The notes beneath the pieces are model-generated. The model was not told where the DNA came from. It saw only the letters and a list, made by a program, of their open reading frames with translations, and made no database searches. From Sphingopyxis lindanitolerans (GTDB lineage: Bacteria; Pseudomonadota; Alphaproteobacteria; Sphingomonadales; Sphingomonadaceae), in NCBI RefSeq assembly GCF_002993885.1, contig NZ_CM009578.1, positions 2,083,751 through 2,147,750 of the forward strand: a stretch of 64,000 nt of DNA, given 5' to 3'. The translations under genes and the position numbers were made by a program. Positions 8,474 to 16,983 of the stretch are shown here, piece after piece; the first letter of the stretch is position 1; each line of letters opens with the position of its first letter.

Positions 8474-9801
8474 CGCGCCGCCTCACCATGACCGCGCAGC
8501 AATTGCTCGCGCCCGTCGCGCTTCGCGACGCAAGCCCGCGCCGCATCGGCACGCTCGTCGCGCACGAGGGGATCATGCTCGAAGTGTCGGGTTTTCCGCA
8601 GCCGCTCGGCAGCAATGTCCGCATCAAGTCGGCAAACAATGATTATGTTTATGGCGAGGTCGTCGGCTTTCGCGGTCACCGCAGCCTCGTCCTCCCCTTC
8701 GACACCAACATGCCGCTCGTCACCGGCGCGCCGGTCGAGCCGCATGGCGCCAGCTCGATGGTCGCCGTCGGCAGGACGCTGCTCGGCCGCATCATCGACG
8801 CGCAGGGCCATCCGCTCGACGGCCGCCCGCCGGTCAAGTCGCAGTTCCAGTGGCCGCTCGCCGGGCGCAAGGTCAATCCGCTGCGCCGCGGCCGGGTGAC
8901 CAAGCCGCTCAACATGGGGGTGCGCGCGATCAACGGCCTGCTCACCATTGGCGAGGGCCAGCGCGTCGCGATCATCGCGGGTTCGGGCGTCGGCAAGTCG
9001 GTGCTGATGGGCCAGATGATCGCGGGCACCGAATGCGACGTCATCGTCGTCGGGCTGATCGGCGAACGCAGCCGCGAAGTCACCGACTTCGTCGAGACCA
9101 AGCTGCCCCCCGCCGTCCGCAAGAAATCGGTCGTCGTCGCGGTCCCCGCCGACCATCCGCCGCTGCTCCGCCTGCGCGCCGCGATGCGCGCGACCGCGAT
9201 CGCCGAAGCCTTTCGCGCCGAGGGCAAGAAAGTGCTGCTGCTGATCGACAGCCTGACCCGCGTCGCCCATGCGCAGCGCGAGATCGGACTGACGCTGGGC
9301 GAACCGCCGACGATGAAGGGCTATCCGCCCTCGACTTTCGCGCTGATCCCCTCGCTCGTCGAGCGCGCGGGCAACGACAATCTGACCGGCGGATCGATCA
9401 CCGCGCTCTATACCGTGCTCGCCGACGGCGGCGACATCGACGACCCGGTCGTCGATTCGGCGCGCGCGATCGTCGACGGCCATATCATCCTGTCGCGCAC
9501 GCTCGCCGAACAGGGCGTCTATCCGGCGATCGACGTCGCGCGCTCGCTGTCGCGCACGATGGCCGATTCGGTCGATCCCGACCATGCCGCCGCCGCCGCG
9601 CGCTTTCGCCAGCTCTGGTCCGCCTATGAAGAGAATCGCGACCTGATGCTGATGGGCGCCTATGTCGCGGGCGGCGATCCCGTGCTCGACACCGCCATCG
9701 CCCGCCACGCCGACCAGCTCGCCTTCGTGTCGCAGGTCGCCGGCACCCAGGTCGATTTCACTACCTCCCGCAACGCCCTGATCGAAGGATATTCCGCATG
9801 A
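8470..9801 (+). CDS. fliI: Flagellum-specific ATP synthase FliI
   Basis: A 443-residue AAA+/F1-beta-like ATPase energising type III export. The Walker A AGSGVGKS sits near residue 172, and the Walker B region is LLLIDSLTRVAHAQREIGL. The PPSTFALIPSLVERAG and DGHIILSR motifs are family signatures. The ATG at 8470, overlapping the fliH stop, gives the family's usual length; the open frame extends further upstream but in a non-homologous shadow of fliH. Confidence 0.97.
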   Translation: MTRRLTMTAQQLLAPVALRDASPRRIGTLVAHEGIMLEVSGFPQPLGSNVRIKSANNDYVYGEVVGFRGHRSLVLPFDTNMPLVTGAPVEPHGASSMVAVGRTLLGRIIDAQGHPLDGRPPVKSQFQWPLAGRKVNPLRRGRVTKPLNMGVRAINGLLTIGEGQRVAIIAGSGVGKSVLMGQMIAGTECDVIVVGLIGERSREVTDFVETKLPPAVRKKSVVVAVPADHPPLLRLRAAMRATAIAEAFRAEGKKVLLLIDSLTRVAHAQREIGLTLGEPPTMKGYPPSTFALIPSLVERAGNDNLTGGSITALYTVLADGGDIDDPVVDSARAIVDGHIILSRTLAEQGVYPAIDVARSLSRTMADSVDPDHAAAAARFRQLWSAYEENRDLMLMGAYVAGGDPVLDTAIARHADQLAFVSQVAGTQVDFTTSRNALIEGYSA

Positions 9802-10241
9802 CCCCCCGCACCGCACGCCGCAAACGCATCATCCGCGTGCGCTCCGTCGAACATCAGATGGCCGAAGCCAATCTCGCGCGCGCCAATGGCGAACTGGCGA
9901 GCCTCGTCGAGCTGTCGAAACGGCTCGAAACGCTGCGCGTCGACCTTGCGATGGCAAAGGGGGCGGTCGCCGGCCGCGGACTCAACACCATCGGCGAGCT
10001 CGGCATGCGGCTCGACATGGCGAAGGAAAATCTCGCCGCGCCGCTGGTCAACGCCAGCGTGCGCCGCGACGAAGCCGGAATGCTCGCCCAGAGCGCGATG
10101 GTGAAGGAAGAATCGGCGGTTCGCCTCTATGAGCGCAGCCGCAAGTCGGCCGAGGCCGAAATGGAACGCCGCAGCGACGCCAATCGTCCGCACCGCCGCC
10201 GCGCGATGAGCCTGCGCCTGATCGAAGGCGGCGCGGCATGA
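9798..10241 (+). CDS. fliJ: FliJ-like flagellar export chaperone
   Basis: A 147-residue, strongly charged protein predicted to be nearly all coiled coil (residues about 10-130), placed directly after fliI and overlapping it by ATGA. FliJ is the general chaperone and stalk-like subunit of the FliH-FliI-FliJ export complex. Sequence conservation in FliJ is low, so the name leans on length, coiled-coil character and position. It ends overlapping the fliK start. Confidence 0.78.
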   Translation: MTPRTARRKRIIRVRSVEHQMAEANLARANGELASLVELSKRLETLRVDLAMAKGAVAGRGLNTIGELGMRLDMAKENLAAPLVNASVRRDEAGMLAQSAMVKEESAVRLYERSRKSAEAEMERRSDANRPHRRRAMSLRLIEGGAA

Positions 10242-11767
10242 TGACCGCCCCCGCCCTTCCCCAGGCGCAGACCGGCCTCGCGACGATCCTCGCCGCGCTG
10301 GGTCCGGCGGCGCCGGCCGGCCCCGATGGCGGCGGCTTCGAACAGCTGTTCGCGGCGCTGCCCGGTGGCGTCACAGCCGCTGTCGAGGCGCTGCCGACCG
10401 GCCCGATCACCGTCACCCCGCCCTCGAACACCCCCACCGCAGTCGCCCCGATCGCCCCGGTCGCGCCGATCGCGGTCGGCGCGGAGGCGGTGGACATGGT
10501 GGTCCCGACGATAGCGATCCCCCCGGCCGCATCGCCGGTTCCCGCCATCATCCCGCTTCTCTCGCAGCCCGGCCCCGCGTCGGCCCAGCCGAAGGTGGTG
10601 GCCGCCGCGACCCTGCCCGATGCCGCCGCCGAGCTGCCCGCCGTGCCTGCCGCGAAGCCGACCGAGGCCGCGCCGACACCCGACGCTGCCGCCGCCGCGA
10701 GCCTGTTGATCGCCGTCGCCACCCCACGTCCCGCCGCTCCCGCCGCGGCCGCTGGCTCCGAAAAAAAACCCGCAAAGGTCGGGACCAAGACAGACGGCAC
10801 CGGCGATGACGCCGCTGTCGCACCCGATGCTCCGGCTTCACCCGACGCACCCACCGCGCCCGATGCCAACGCCGCGGCGCCGTCCGTCGTGGCGGTCGTG
10901 ATCGCCGACCCCGCGCAATCGGCCCCCGTCGCTGCGCCCGCCGTCGCCGCCATCGTCGCGGCCGCGACCCCGGCCCCCACCGGCCGCGCCGCCAAGCCTG
11001 TCGAACCCGAAGGCGCGGCGCCGCGATCGGCGGCCACCGTCACGATCCTGCCCGACCCGGCACCCCCCACCGACACGCCGGTCAAGGTCGCCGCCGCCAA
11101 GCCGGCTCGCGAAGACGCTCTTGCCGCCGCCGCGCCGCGCCCGGCGAAGGCGGAGGGCCCCGCTTTGCCGCCGGTCGCCGCGAAACCGGCCGCCGATCCC
11201 GCGCCGCTTCGGTCTGCCCCGCTCCGGCCCGCGGCCGATGGCGGCGCATCGATGGCCGTCCTCTTCGGTCCACCCGCCGCGCCCGGCGCCGTCGCCCCCG
11301 CTTTCGCCCAGGCGGCCGCACCGGTCGCCGAGCGCCTGCTCGACATGGGCAGCGACGACCAGTGGATCGGCCAGCTCGCGGCCGACATCGCCGCGACCAA
11401 ATCGGAAACCGGCGACCTCAGCTTTCGCCTGATGCCGCGCCATCTTGGCCGGCTCGACGTCGCGATGCGGATGGACGACAGCGGCGGCGTCTCGTTGAAG
11501 CTCGACACCCAGCATGAAGCGACCGCGACGATCGTCACCGCCGCACAGCCGCGGCTTGTCGAGGATCTGCGCCAGCAGGGCGTGCGCGTCGTCGGCACCG
11601 AGGTCGCGCATACCCCCGCCGAGACCGGGCGCCAGCAACAGCAACAGGGCCAGGGCGGCCGGGGCACCGCCCCGAACAACGCCAGCCATCTGATCGAAAC
11701 CGCCGCCGAGCGCCCCGGCGCCCATAGCAACCAACGCGCCGCGGACCGCCGCGGCCGCTTTGCCTGA
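10238..11767 (+). CDS. fliK: Flagellar hook-length control protein FliK
   Basis: A 509-residue secreted molecular ruler. The first about 370 residues are an alanine- and proline-rich, low-complexity segment. The C-terminal conserved domain (about 375-480) shows LSFRLMPRHLGRLDVAMR and later VSLKLDT, the Flg_hook family signature that contacts FlhB to switch export specificity. A glutamine run follows (RQQQQQGQGG). The long variable ruler contrasts with the very small hook proteins FlgE and FlgD in the same locus. Confidence 0.92.
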   Translation: MMTAPALPQAQTGLATILAALGPAAPAGPDGGGFEQLFAALPGGVTAAVEALPTGPITVTPPSNTPTAVAPIAPVAPIAVGAEAVDMVVPTIAIPPAASPVPAIIPLLSQPGPASAQPKVVAAATLPDAAAELPAVPAAKPTEAAPTPDAAAAASLLIAVATPRPAAPAAAAGSEKKPAKVGTKTDGTGDDAAVAPDAPASPDAPTAPDANAAAPSVVAVVIADPAQSAPVAAPAVAAIVAAATPAPTGRAAKPVEPEGAAPRSAATVTILPDPAPPTDTPVKVAAAKPAREDALAAAAPRPAKAEGPALPPVAAKPAADPAPLRSAPLRPAADGGASMAVLFGPPAAPGAVAPAFAQAAAPVAERLLDMGSDDQWIGQLAADIAATKSETGDLSFRLMPRHLGRLDVAMRMDDSGGVSLKLDTQHEATATIVTAAQPRLVEDLRQQGVRVVGTEVAHTPAETGRQQQQQGQGGRGTAPNNASHLIETAAERPGAHSNQRAADRRGRFA

Positions 11768-11784
11768 CCAGGAAAGGCCTGACC

Positions 11785-12399
11785 ATGAGCAAGGACAAGA
11801 CGACCGAAACCGCCCCCGCGAAAGGGAGCAAGATGAAGAAGATGCTGATAGTGGGTATCGGCGGGACCGCGCTGATCAGCGCCGGCGCGGGCGCCGGCAT
11901 CTATCTGGGCGGCGGTCTTTCCAGCCACCAGGCGAAGCCCGAGGATCATTATCCCAAGCTCGTCGTGCGCAGTTTCGGCGATGCCGAACCGGCGGCCGAG
12001 GGTGGCGAGAGCGGCGAACCGGCACTGAAGGTCGGAACGGTGTCGGTGCCGAACGATCATTTCAAGATCGATCCGCGCAAATATGAGATCACCTATTTTC
12101 CGATTCCCGACGCCTTCACGACCAACCTCGCCGACGGGTCGGGCTTTCTGCAGGTCGGGATCAGCCTGTCGACCTATTATGACGGCAAGGTGATCACCAA
12201 CATCAAGCATCAGCTCGTGCCGATCCGCTCGGCAGTGCTGATGGTGCTCGCCGAACAGGATCCGGCGCTGCTCTCGACCTCGCAGGGCAAGCAGCTTCTG
12301 CAACGCCAGCTCACCGCCGCGATCAACGACGTGCTGCGCGACAAGGAAGGCTTCGGCGGCGTCGACAATGTCTATTTCACCAGCCTGGTGATCCAGTGA
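11785..12399 (+). CDS. fliL: Flagellar basal body-associated protein FliL
   Basis: A 204-residue single-pass inner-membrane protein with a lysine-rich cytoplasmic N-terminus (KGSKMKK), one membrane helix (about residues 20-42) and a periplasmic stomatin-like FliL domain. The end (NDVLRDKEGFGGVDNVYFTSLVIQ) is the family hallmark. It surrounds the stator and supports motor torque. The stop overlaps the GTG start of fliM. Confidence 0.95.
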   Translation: MSKDKTTETAPAKGSKMKKMLIVGIGGTALISAGAGAGIYLGGGLSSHQAKPEDHYPKLVVRSFGDAEPAAEGGESGEPALKVGTVSVPNDHFKIDPRKYEITYFPIPDAFTTNLADGSGFLQVGISLSTYYDGKVITNIKHQLVPIRSAVLMVLAEQDPALLSTSQGKQLLQRQLTAAINDVLRDKEGFGGVDNVYFTSLVIQ

Positions 12400-13310
12400 G
12401 CCTCGAGCCGAAACCCGTCGATGCGTCGGCCAAGCAGGCGGCCGACGCGAAAGCGTCGCTGCTGCTGCGCAAGGCCGAGACCGGCTATGCCTTCCCGGTG
12501 CTCGACAGCGTCGGCAACCAGTTCGCGCGCAGCTTGCGCGACCTGATCCGCGCGCTCGGCGCGCCGACGGTGCAGATCGAGCGCGAGGCCGCGGTGCAGA
12601 TGCGTTTCGCCGACTGGTGCCAGGCGGTGACGCCCGGCCTGTTCTGGCGCTATCACGCGCCGCCGCTCAAGGGGCCGGTGCTGCTCGCGGCCGCGCGCCC
12701 GCTGCTGCTCCAGCTCGTCGACATCTTCTATGGCGGCAAGGGCCAGCTCGCCGCCGAGCGCGAGGATCTGACCGACGCCGAGGAGCGCTTTGCCGCGCGG
12801 TTCGGCCGCGACATGGGCCAGCAGCTCGCCGCCGCGTGGAAGATGGGGATCGAGCCCGAACTCGACTGCGTGACCAGCGACCCGGCCAAACTCGCCGCGG
12901 TGCGCGCCGACGACGAACTGCTCGTCCAGCGCTTCACATTGCGCGGCGGCGTGTTCGAGGGGCGGACGATCCTGTGCGCCTATCCGCAGGCGGCGCTGCG
13001 CGGAATCGCGGGCGCCGAACCCGTTCCCGAACTGCGCGACGCGCCCGCGATCGACCCCGTCTGGACCGCGACGCTGAACGGCGCGCTCAAGACGGTGCGC
13101 CTGCCGGTCCGCTCGGTTCTCGCCCGCCCGGAAATTTCTTTGGTCAAACTCCTCTCTTTGGAGGTCGGTGATATCATTCCGTTAACCATTCCACGCAATG
13201 TTCCGGTAACCGTCGCCGGGCGCAGTTTTGCGTCGGGCGGGATCGGCGAATCGAATGGCAACGCCGCCATCTTGATTGAGACTATCGAAAAGGGATCCGA
13301 CGATGACTGA
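12396..13310 (+). CDS. fliM: Flagellar motor switch protein FliM
   Basis: A 304-residue C-ring protein. The middle CheC-like domain contains FYGGKGQ (equivalent of the FliM GGxG loop that binds FliG). The C-terminal SpoA/FliN-like domain (about 220-300) includes VSLVKLLSLEVGDIIPL-like residues. The start is a GTG overlapping fliL. The N-terminus does not show the usual LSQDEIDALL-type CheY-P-binding peptide; residues 1-30 are a plain charged stretch. This fits the lack of che genes nearby but might also reflect a divergent peptide. Confidence 0.93.
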   Translation: MSLEPKPVDASAKQAADAKASLLLRKAETGYAFPVLDSVGNQFARSLRDLIRALGAPTVQIEREAAVQMRFADWCQAVTPGLFWRYHAPPLKGPVLLAAARPLLLQLVDIFYGGKGQLAAEREDLTDAEERFAARFGRDMGQQLAAAWKMGIEPELDCVTSDPAKLAAVRADDELLVQRFTLRGGVFEGRTILCAYPQAALRGIAGAEPVPELRDAPAIDPVWTATLNGALKTVRLPVRSVLARPEISLVKLLSLEVGDIIPLTIPRNVPVTVAGRSFASGGIGESNGNAAILIETIEKGSDDD

Positions 13311-13632
13311 CATGAGCGAAGCCCCCGCCCGGCCCGACCGGCGCGACAGGAGCATCGCCGGCGCGCCCAATTTCGACCTGCTCGCCGGCGTCTCGCTGCG
13401 CGTGTCGGTCGAGGTCGGATCGACGTCGATGACGCTCGCCGAGCTGCTGTCGCTGTCCGAAGGCAGCGTCGTCGAACTCGACCGCGCCGCGAACGAACTG
13501 CTCGACATCTACGCCAACGGCACGCTGATCGCCAAGGGCGAGATCGTCAGCGTCGAAGGCCGCTACGGCATCCAGATCGCCGAAGTCGTCGCGCCCGCCC
13601 AGGGGTTCGCGGGCTTCGAGCGGAGGGGCTGA
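13303..13632 (+). CDS. fliN: Flagellar motor switch protein FliN
   Basis: A 109-residue SpoA-domain protein forming the base of the C ring. The conserved core spans residues 35-105 and includes VSVEVGSTSMTLAELLSLSEGS and a VELDRAANELLDIYANG segment. The start at 13303 follows AAGGGA and leaves an 8-base overlap with fliM; an upstream TTG in frame lacks a ribosome site. The last base of its stop is the first base of the fliO ATG. Confidence 0.95.
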   Translation: MTDMSEAPARPDRRDRSIAGAPNFDLLAGVSLRVSVEVGSTSMTLAELLSLSEGSVVELDRAANELLDIYANGTLIAKGEIVSVEGRYGIQIAEVVAPAQGFAGFERRG

Positions 13633-13910
13633 TGCTCGAATATATCCTCCGTCTGCTGATCCTGCTGCCGCTCGTCGGCGGCATGGCGTGGGGCAGTATA
13701 TGGTTGTGGAAGCGCGTCCAGATGGGCGTGCCGCTCACCGGCGGCGCCAAACAGGCGCGCGCGATCGAAATGGTCGGCGTGCTGCCGCTCGGCCCGGGCA
13801 CCAAGCTCGCGGTCGTCGAATTCGCGGGCCAGCAGATATTGCTCTCGGTTTCGCGTGGCCAGGTGACGCGCCTCGCCGACAACAGCCAGGGCGACTTCCA
13901 TGTCGGCTAA
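13632..13910 (+). CDS. fliO: Flagellar biosynthesis protein FliO
   Basis: A 92-residue protein with one N-terminal membrane helix (about 5-25) followed by a small domain that contains MVGVLPLGPGTKLAVVEFAGQQILLSVSRGQVT, here noted as residues 48-80. FliO is an assembly helper for the FliP export-gate pore. Small size and placement between fliN and fliP support the call. Overlaps both neighbours. Confidence 0.88.
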   Translation: MLEYILRLLILLPLVGGMAWGSIWLWKRVQMGVPLTGGAKQARAIEMVGVLPLGPGTKLAVVEFAGQQILLSVSRGQVTRLADNSQGDFHVG

Positions 13911-14688
13911 GAGCCTTTCGGGGCGCTCGCGCTGGTTCCGCCGCGCCGCCCTGGTGGGCGGCTTTGCGCTGATCGCCGTCGCGGTGCCCGCGCTCGCGCA
14001 GGATGCGGAGGGAAGCGGGCTGACGCGCGCGGTCGCGGAAATCGGCGGCGACGGCCGTCCGCTGACGCTGTCGCTGCAAATCCTCATCCTGATGAGCTTG
14101 CTGACGGTGCTGCCGTCGCTGCTCCTGATGATGACCAGCTTCACGCGCATCATCATCGTGCTGTCGATCCTGCGCCACGCGCTGGGCTTGCAGCAGACGC
14201 CGCCGAACCAGGTTCTCGTGGGCCTCAGCCTCTTTCTGTCGCTGTTCGTGATGCAGCCGGTGATCAGCGAGGTGAACCGCGTCGCGATCGAACCCTATGG
14301 TCAGGAACAGATCGACATCGGCACCGCGATCAGCCGCTCGGGCGACGCGCTGCACGGCTTCATGATGACGCAGACGCGCAAGACCGACCTGATGATGTTC
14401 GCCCGGATCGCGAAAGCCCCGGCCTATGCGAGCCCGAAGGACGTGCCTTTCGCGATCGTGCTTCCCGCCTTCGTCACCAGCGAGCTCAAGACCGCTTTCC
14501 AGATCGGCTTCCTGATCTTCCTGCCCTTCCTCGTCATCGACCTGATCGTCGCATCGGCGCTGATGTCGCTCGGCATGATGATGTTGTCGCCGACGGTGAT
14601 ATCGATGCCCTTCAAGCTGCTGCTCTTCGTCCTCGTCGACGGTTGGGCGCTGACGATGGGCTCGCTCGCCTCCTCCTTCGGGACATAG
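13900..14688 (+). CDS. fliP: Flagellar export gate protein FliP
   Basis: A 262-residue core pore protein of the FliPQR export gate. A cleavable signal peptide is visible (residues 1-34 ending AVPALAQ), followed by four membrane helices. Family motifs include LMMTSFTRIIIVLSILRHALG near residue 85 and the C-terminal region ending MGSLASSFGT. It overlaps fliO by 11 bases. Confidence 0.97.
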   Translation: MSAKSLSGRSRWFRRAALVGGFALIAVAVPALAQDAEGSGLTRAVAEIGGDGRPLTLSLQILILMSLLTVLPSLLLMMTSFTRIIIVLSILRHALGLQQTPPNQVLVGLSLFLSLFVMQPVISEVNRVAIEPYGQEQIDIGTAISRSGDALHGFMMTQTRKTDLMMFARIAKAPAYASPKDVPFAIVLPAFVTSELKTAFQIGFLIFLPFLVIDLIVASALMSLGMMMLSPTVISMPFKLLLFVLVDGWALTMGSLASSFGT

Positions 14689-14692
14689 CGTC

Positions 14693-14962
14693 ATGGAAGC
14701 CGATTATTTCGTCGGAATCGCCCAGCAGTCCTTGTGGGTGCTCGCGCTCGCCTCGGCACCGATCCTGATCCCCATACTCGTGGTCGGCGTCCTTCTCGGC
14801 ATGGTGCAGGCGGCGACCTCGATCAACGAACAGACACTGAGCTTCGTGCCCAAGCTGATCGTCACCGCCGTCTGCCTGGCGATCTTCGGCAGCAGCATCC
14901 TGGTGCTGCTCACCGATTTCACGAAGGACATTTTCGCGCAAATCCCGAATCTGGTCCGCTAG
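14693..14962 (+). CDS. fliQ: Flagellar export gate protein FliQ
   Basis: An 89-residue two-helix membrane protein of the FliPQR pore. The signature GMVQAATSINEQTLSFVPKL lies in its middle (about 38-57). The length matches the family. It starts 4 bases after fliP, and fliR follows after 7 bases. Confidence 0.97.
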   Translation: MEADYFVGIAQQSLWVLALASAPILIPILVVGVLLGMVQAATSINEQTLSFVPKLIVTAVCLAIFGSSILVLLTDFTKDIFAQIPNLVR

Positions 14963-14969
14963 CGGCGCG

Positions 14970-15752
14970 ATGAACCCCGCCGACGTCCCGAATATCGAGG
15001 CGATCCTCCAGCTCTGGATGCTGGGGATGATCCGTCCCGGCGCCGCCTTTCTCGCCGCGCCGGTGTTCGGCGCCGCGAACGTGCCGGTACAGCTTCGCCT
15101 CGTCATCGCGCTTGCGGTCGGCGTGCCCGCGGTCGCGGCGTCGGGGATGGCGCTGCCTGCCGACGGCATCGTCTCGGTCCCCGGCCTCTTCTTCATCATC
15201 GGCGAGGCGGTGATCGGTCTCGCGATCGGCTTCGTCCTCCAGATGGGGCTCGCCGCCGCCTTGCTCGCGGGCGAGGCGATCAGCAACACGATGGGCCTGG
15301 GTTTCGCGTCGATGGTCGATCCGCTGAGCGGCGCGTCGAGCACCGTCGTCGGCCAGTTCCTGTCGATGCTTGCGACCGCGCTCTTCCTCGCCGCCAACGG
15401 CCATCTGCTGCTGATCCAGATCATCGTCGACAGCTATCAGGCGCTGCCGCCGGGTCATGCCTTTCCTTCCTTCGCTGCGATCGGCGGTCTGCTCCGCTTC
15501 GCGAGCCTGATGTTCGCGGCAGGGCTGACGATCGCGCTGCCGGTCGGTTTCGTGCTGGTCCTCGTCCAGATGATCATGGGCGTCATCGGCCGTTCGGCCC
15601 CGGCGATGAATCTGTTCGCGGTCGGCCTGCCCGCAACGCTGCTGGCGGGCGTCGTCCTGCTCGGCATGGCAACCCCGGCGATGGCAGAGACGATCGCCCG
15701 CTTCCTGGCCGCCGCGCTCGACATGGCGCAGACGATCGCCGCGGGACGCTGA
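14970..15752 (+). CDS. fliR: Flagellar export gate protein FliR
   Basis: A 260-residue polytopic inner-membrane protein, third component of the export pore. It shows the expected six hydrophobic segments and the conserved GEAVIGLAIGFVLQMGLAAALLAGE-type region (residues about 72-95; GEAISNTMGLGFASMVDP follows). Normal length; located between fliQ and flhB in the usual order. Confidence 0.96.
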   Translation: MNPADVPNIEAILQLWMLGMIRPGAAFLAAPVFGAANVPVQLRLVIALAVGVPAVAASGMALPADGIVSVPGLFFIIGEAVIGLAIGFVLQMGLAAALLAGEAISNTMGLGFASMVDPLSGASSTVVGQFLSMLATALFLAANGHLLLIQIIVDSYQALPPGHAFPSFAAIGGLLRFASLMFAAGLTIALPVGFVLVLVQMIMGVIGRSAPAMNLFAVGLPATLLAGVVLLGMATPAMAETIARFLAAALDMAQTIAAGR

Positions 15753-15755
15753 GCG

Positions 15756-16895
15756 ATGGCGGGGACGACCGAAAAGGACCAGAAGACCGAGCTTCCAACC
15801 CACAAGAAGCTTATGGACTCGGCCCGCGAGGGCGACGTGCTGCTGTCGAAGGAGCTGACGACCGCGCTGATGATGCTCGCCGGCGCGGGCTGGCTGTTCG
15901 CCGCCGGCGGCTGGCTCGTCCAGTCGGCGAGCGAGTTGGTGAAACGCGGGCTGACCCTCGACGCCGACGATATCGCCCATTTCGCGCCTGGCGAGGCGGT
16001 GATGCGCAACGGCGTCGAAATCCTGTTGCCGCTCGCCAGCCTGTTTGCGCTCGCGATCGGCGCGAGCATCGCAGCTCCCGCGATGCTCGGCTCGCTCGGC
16101 TGGCGCGGCAAGGCGCTGGGCTTCAAGGGCAACCGGATCAATCCGCTGACCGGCCTCAAGCGCATCTTCGGGCCGCAGGGCCTCATCGAACTGGTCAAGT
16201 CGCTCGCCAAGGTGCTGCTGCTCGGCGCCATCGGCTATGGGCTCATCGCGAACAGTCTGCCCGCCATCATGTCGATGGCGCAGGCCGATCTCAACGCCGC
16301 GATCGGCCTCGCCGGTCGCGCCGTCGGCCATTCGATGCTCGCGATGGCGGGCGGCCTTCTCCTCATCGCGCTGATCGACGTCCCCGCGCAATGGTATCAG
16401 CGCACCCGTCGCCTGATGATGAGCAAGCAGGAGGTGAAGGACGAGATGCGCGAATCGGACGGCGCCCCCGAACTCAAGCAGGCGCAGCGCCAGCGCGCGC
16501 ACGACATCCTCAGCGGCTCGGCGCGCAAGGCGGTGTCCGACGCGACCGTCATCCTCACCAACCCGACCCATTTTTCGGTCGCGCTTCGCTATCGTCCCGG
16601 CCAGGACGCGGCGCCCGTCGTCGTCGCGCGCGGGCGCGGCGACGTCGCGCTGTCGATCCGCGAGCTTGCGCGCACCGCAAATGTGCCGATCCTCGAATAT
16701 CCGCAGCTCGCCCGCGCCATCTATTTCACCGCACGCGCCGGGCGGACGATCCCCGAGGAACTGTTCATCGCGGTCGCGACAGTGCTCGCCTTCGTCTTCC
16801 AACTCGAGCGTGCGGTGGCCGAGGGGCAGGGGCAGCCGATGGTCGACGTGCCGGACACGCATCGCTTCGATGCCGAGGGGCGGCGGCACGGCTGA
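15756..16895 (+). CDS. flhB: Flagellar export switch protein FlhB
   Basis: A 379-residue export-apparatus protein: four membrane helices (about 30-215) and a cytoplasmic C-terminal domain that switches substrate class. The autocleavage motif NPTH lies at residues 269-272 (TNPTHFSVALRY). The C-terminal segment continues with the conserved NVPILEYPQLARAIY. Last gene of the fliE-flhB run; the 88 bases before fliD hold a sigma28 promoter and a four-codon frame with a strong ribosome site. Confidence 0.97.
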   Translation: MAGTTEKDQKTELPTHKKLMDSAREGDVLLSKELTTALMMLAGAGWLFAAGGWLVQSASELVKRGLTLDADDIAHFAPGEAVMRNGVEILLPLASLFALAIGASIAAPAMLGSLGWRGKALGFKGNRINPLTGLKRIFGPQGLIELVKSLAKVLLLGAIGYGLIANSLPAIMSMAQADLNAAIGLAGRAVGHSMLAMAGGLLLIALIDVPAQWYQRTRRLMMSKQEVKDEMRESDGAPELKQAQRQRAHDILSGSARKAVSDATVILTNPTHFSVALRYRPGQDAAPVVVARGRGDVALSIRELARTANVPILEYPQLARAIYFTARAGRTIPEELFIAVATVLAFVFQLERAVAEGQGQPMVDVPDTHRFDAEGRRHG

Positions 16896-16935
16896 TCCCC
16901 GCCGCGCCTCTGCAAAAGGAGGCGATGACTTGGCC

Positions 16936-16962
16936 TTAATCTCCCGCCGGGGCCGCCGTTAA
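16936..16962 (+). promoter_or_regulatory. Sigma28 (FliA) promoter for fliD-fliS
   Basis: TTAA (16936-16939), 15 bases, GCCGTTAA (16955-16962). Matches the local FliA consensus. It ends 21 bases before the fliD ATG, so the leader would be very short. Confidence 0.75.
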
Positions 16963-16983
16963 GAGGTTCGAAGGATATCTGCC

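Noticed and set aside
10048..12303. 751-residue minus-strand frame opposite fliK/fliL
   Set aside because: Produced by the repetitive alanine/proline codons of fliK; no family features.
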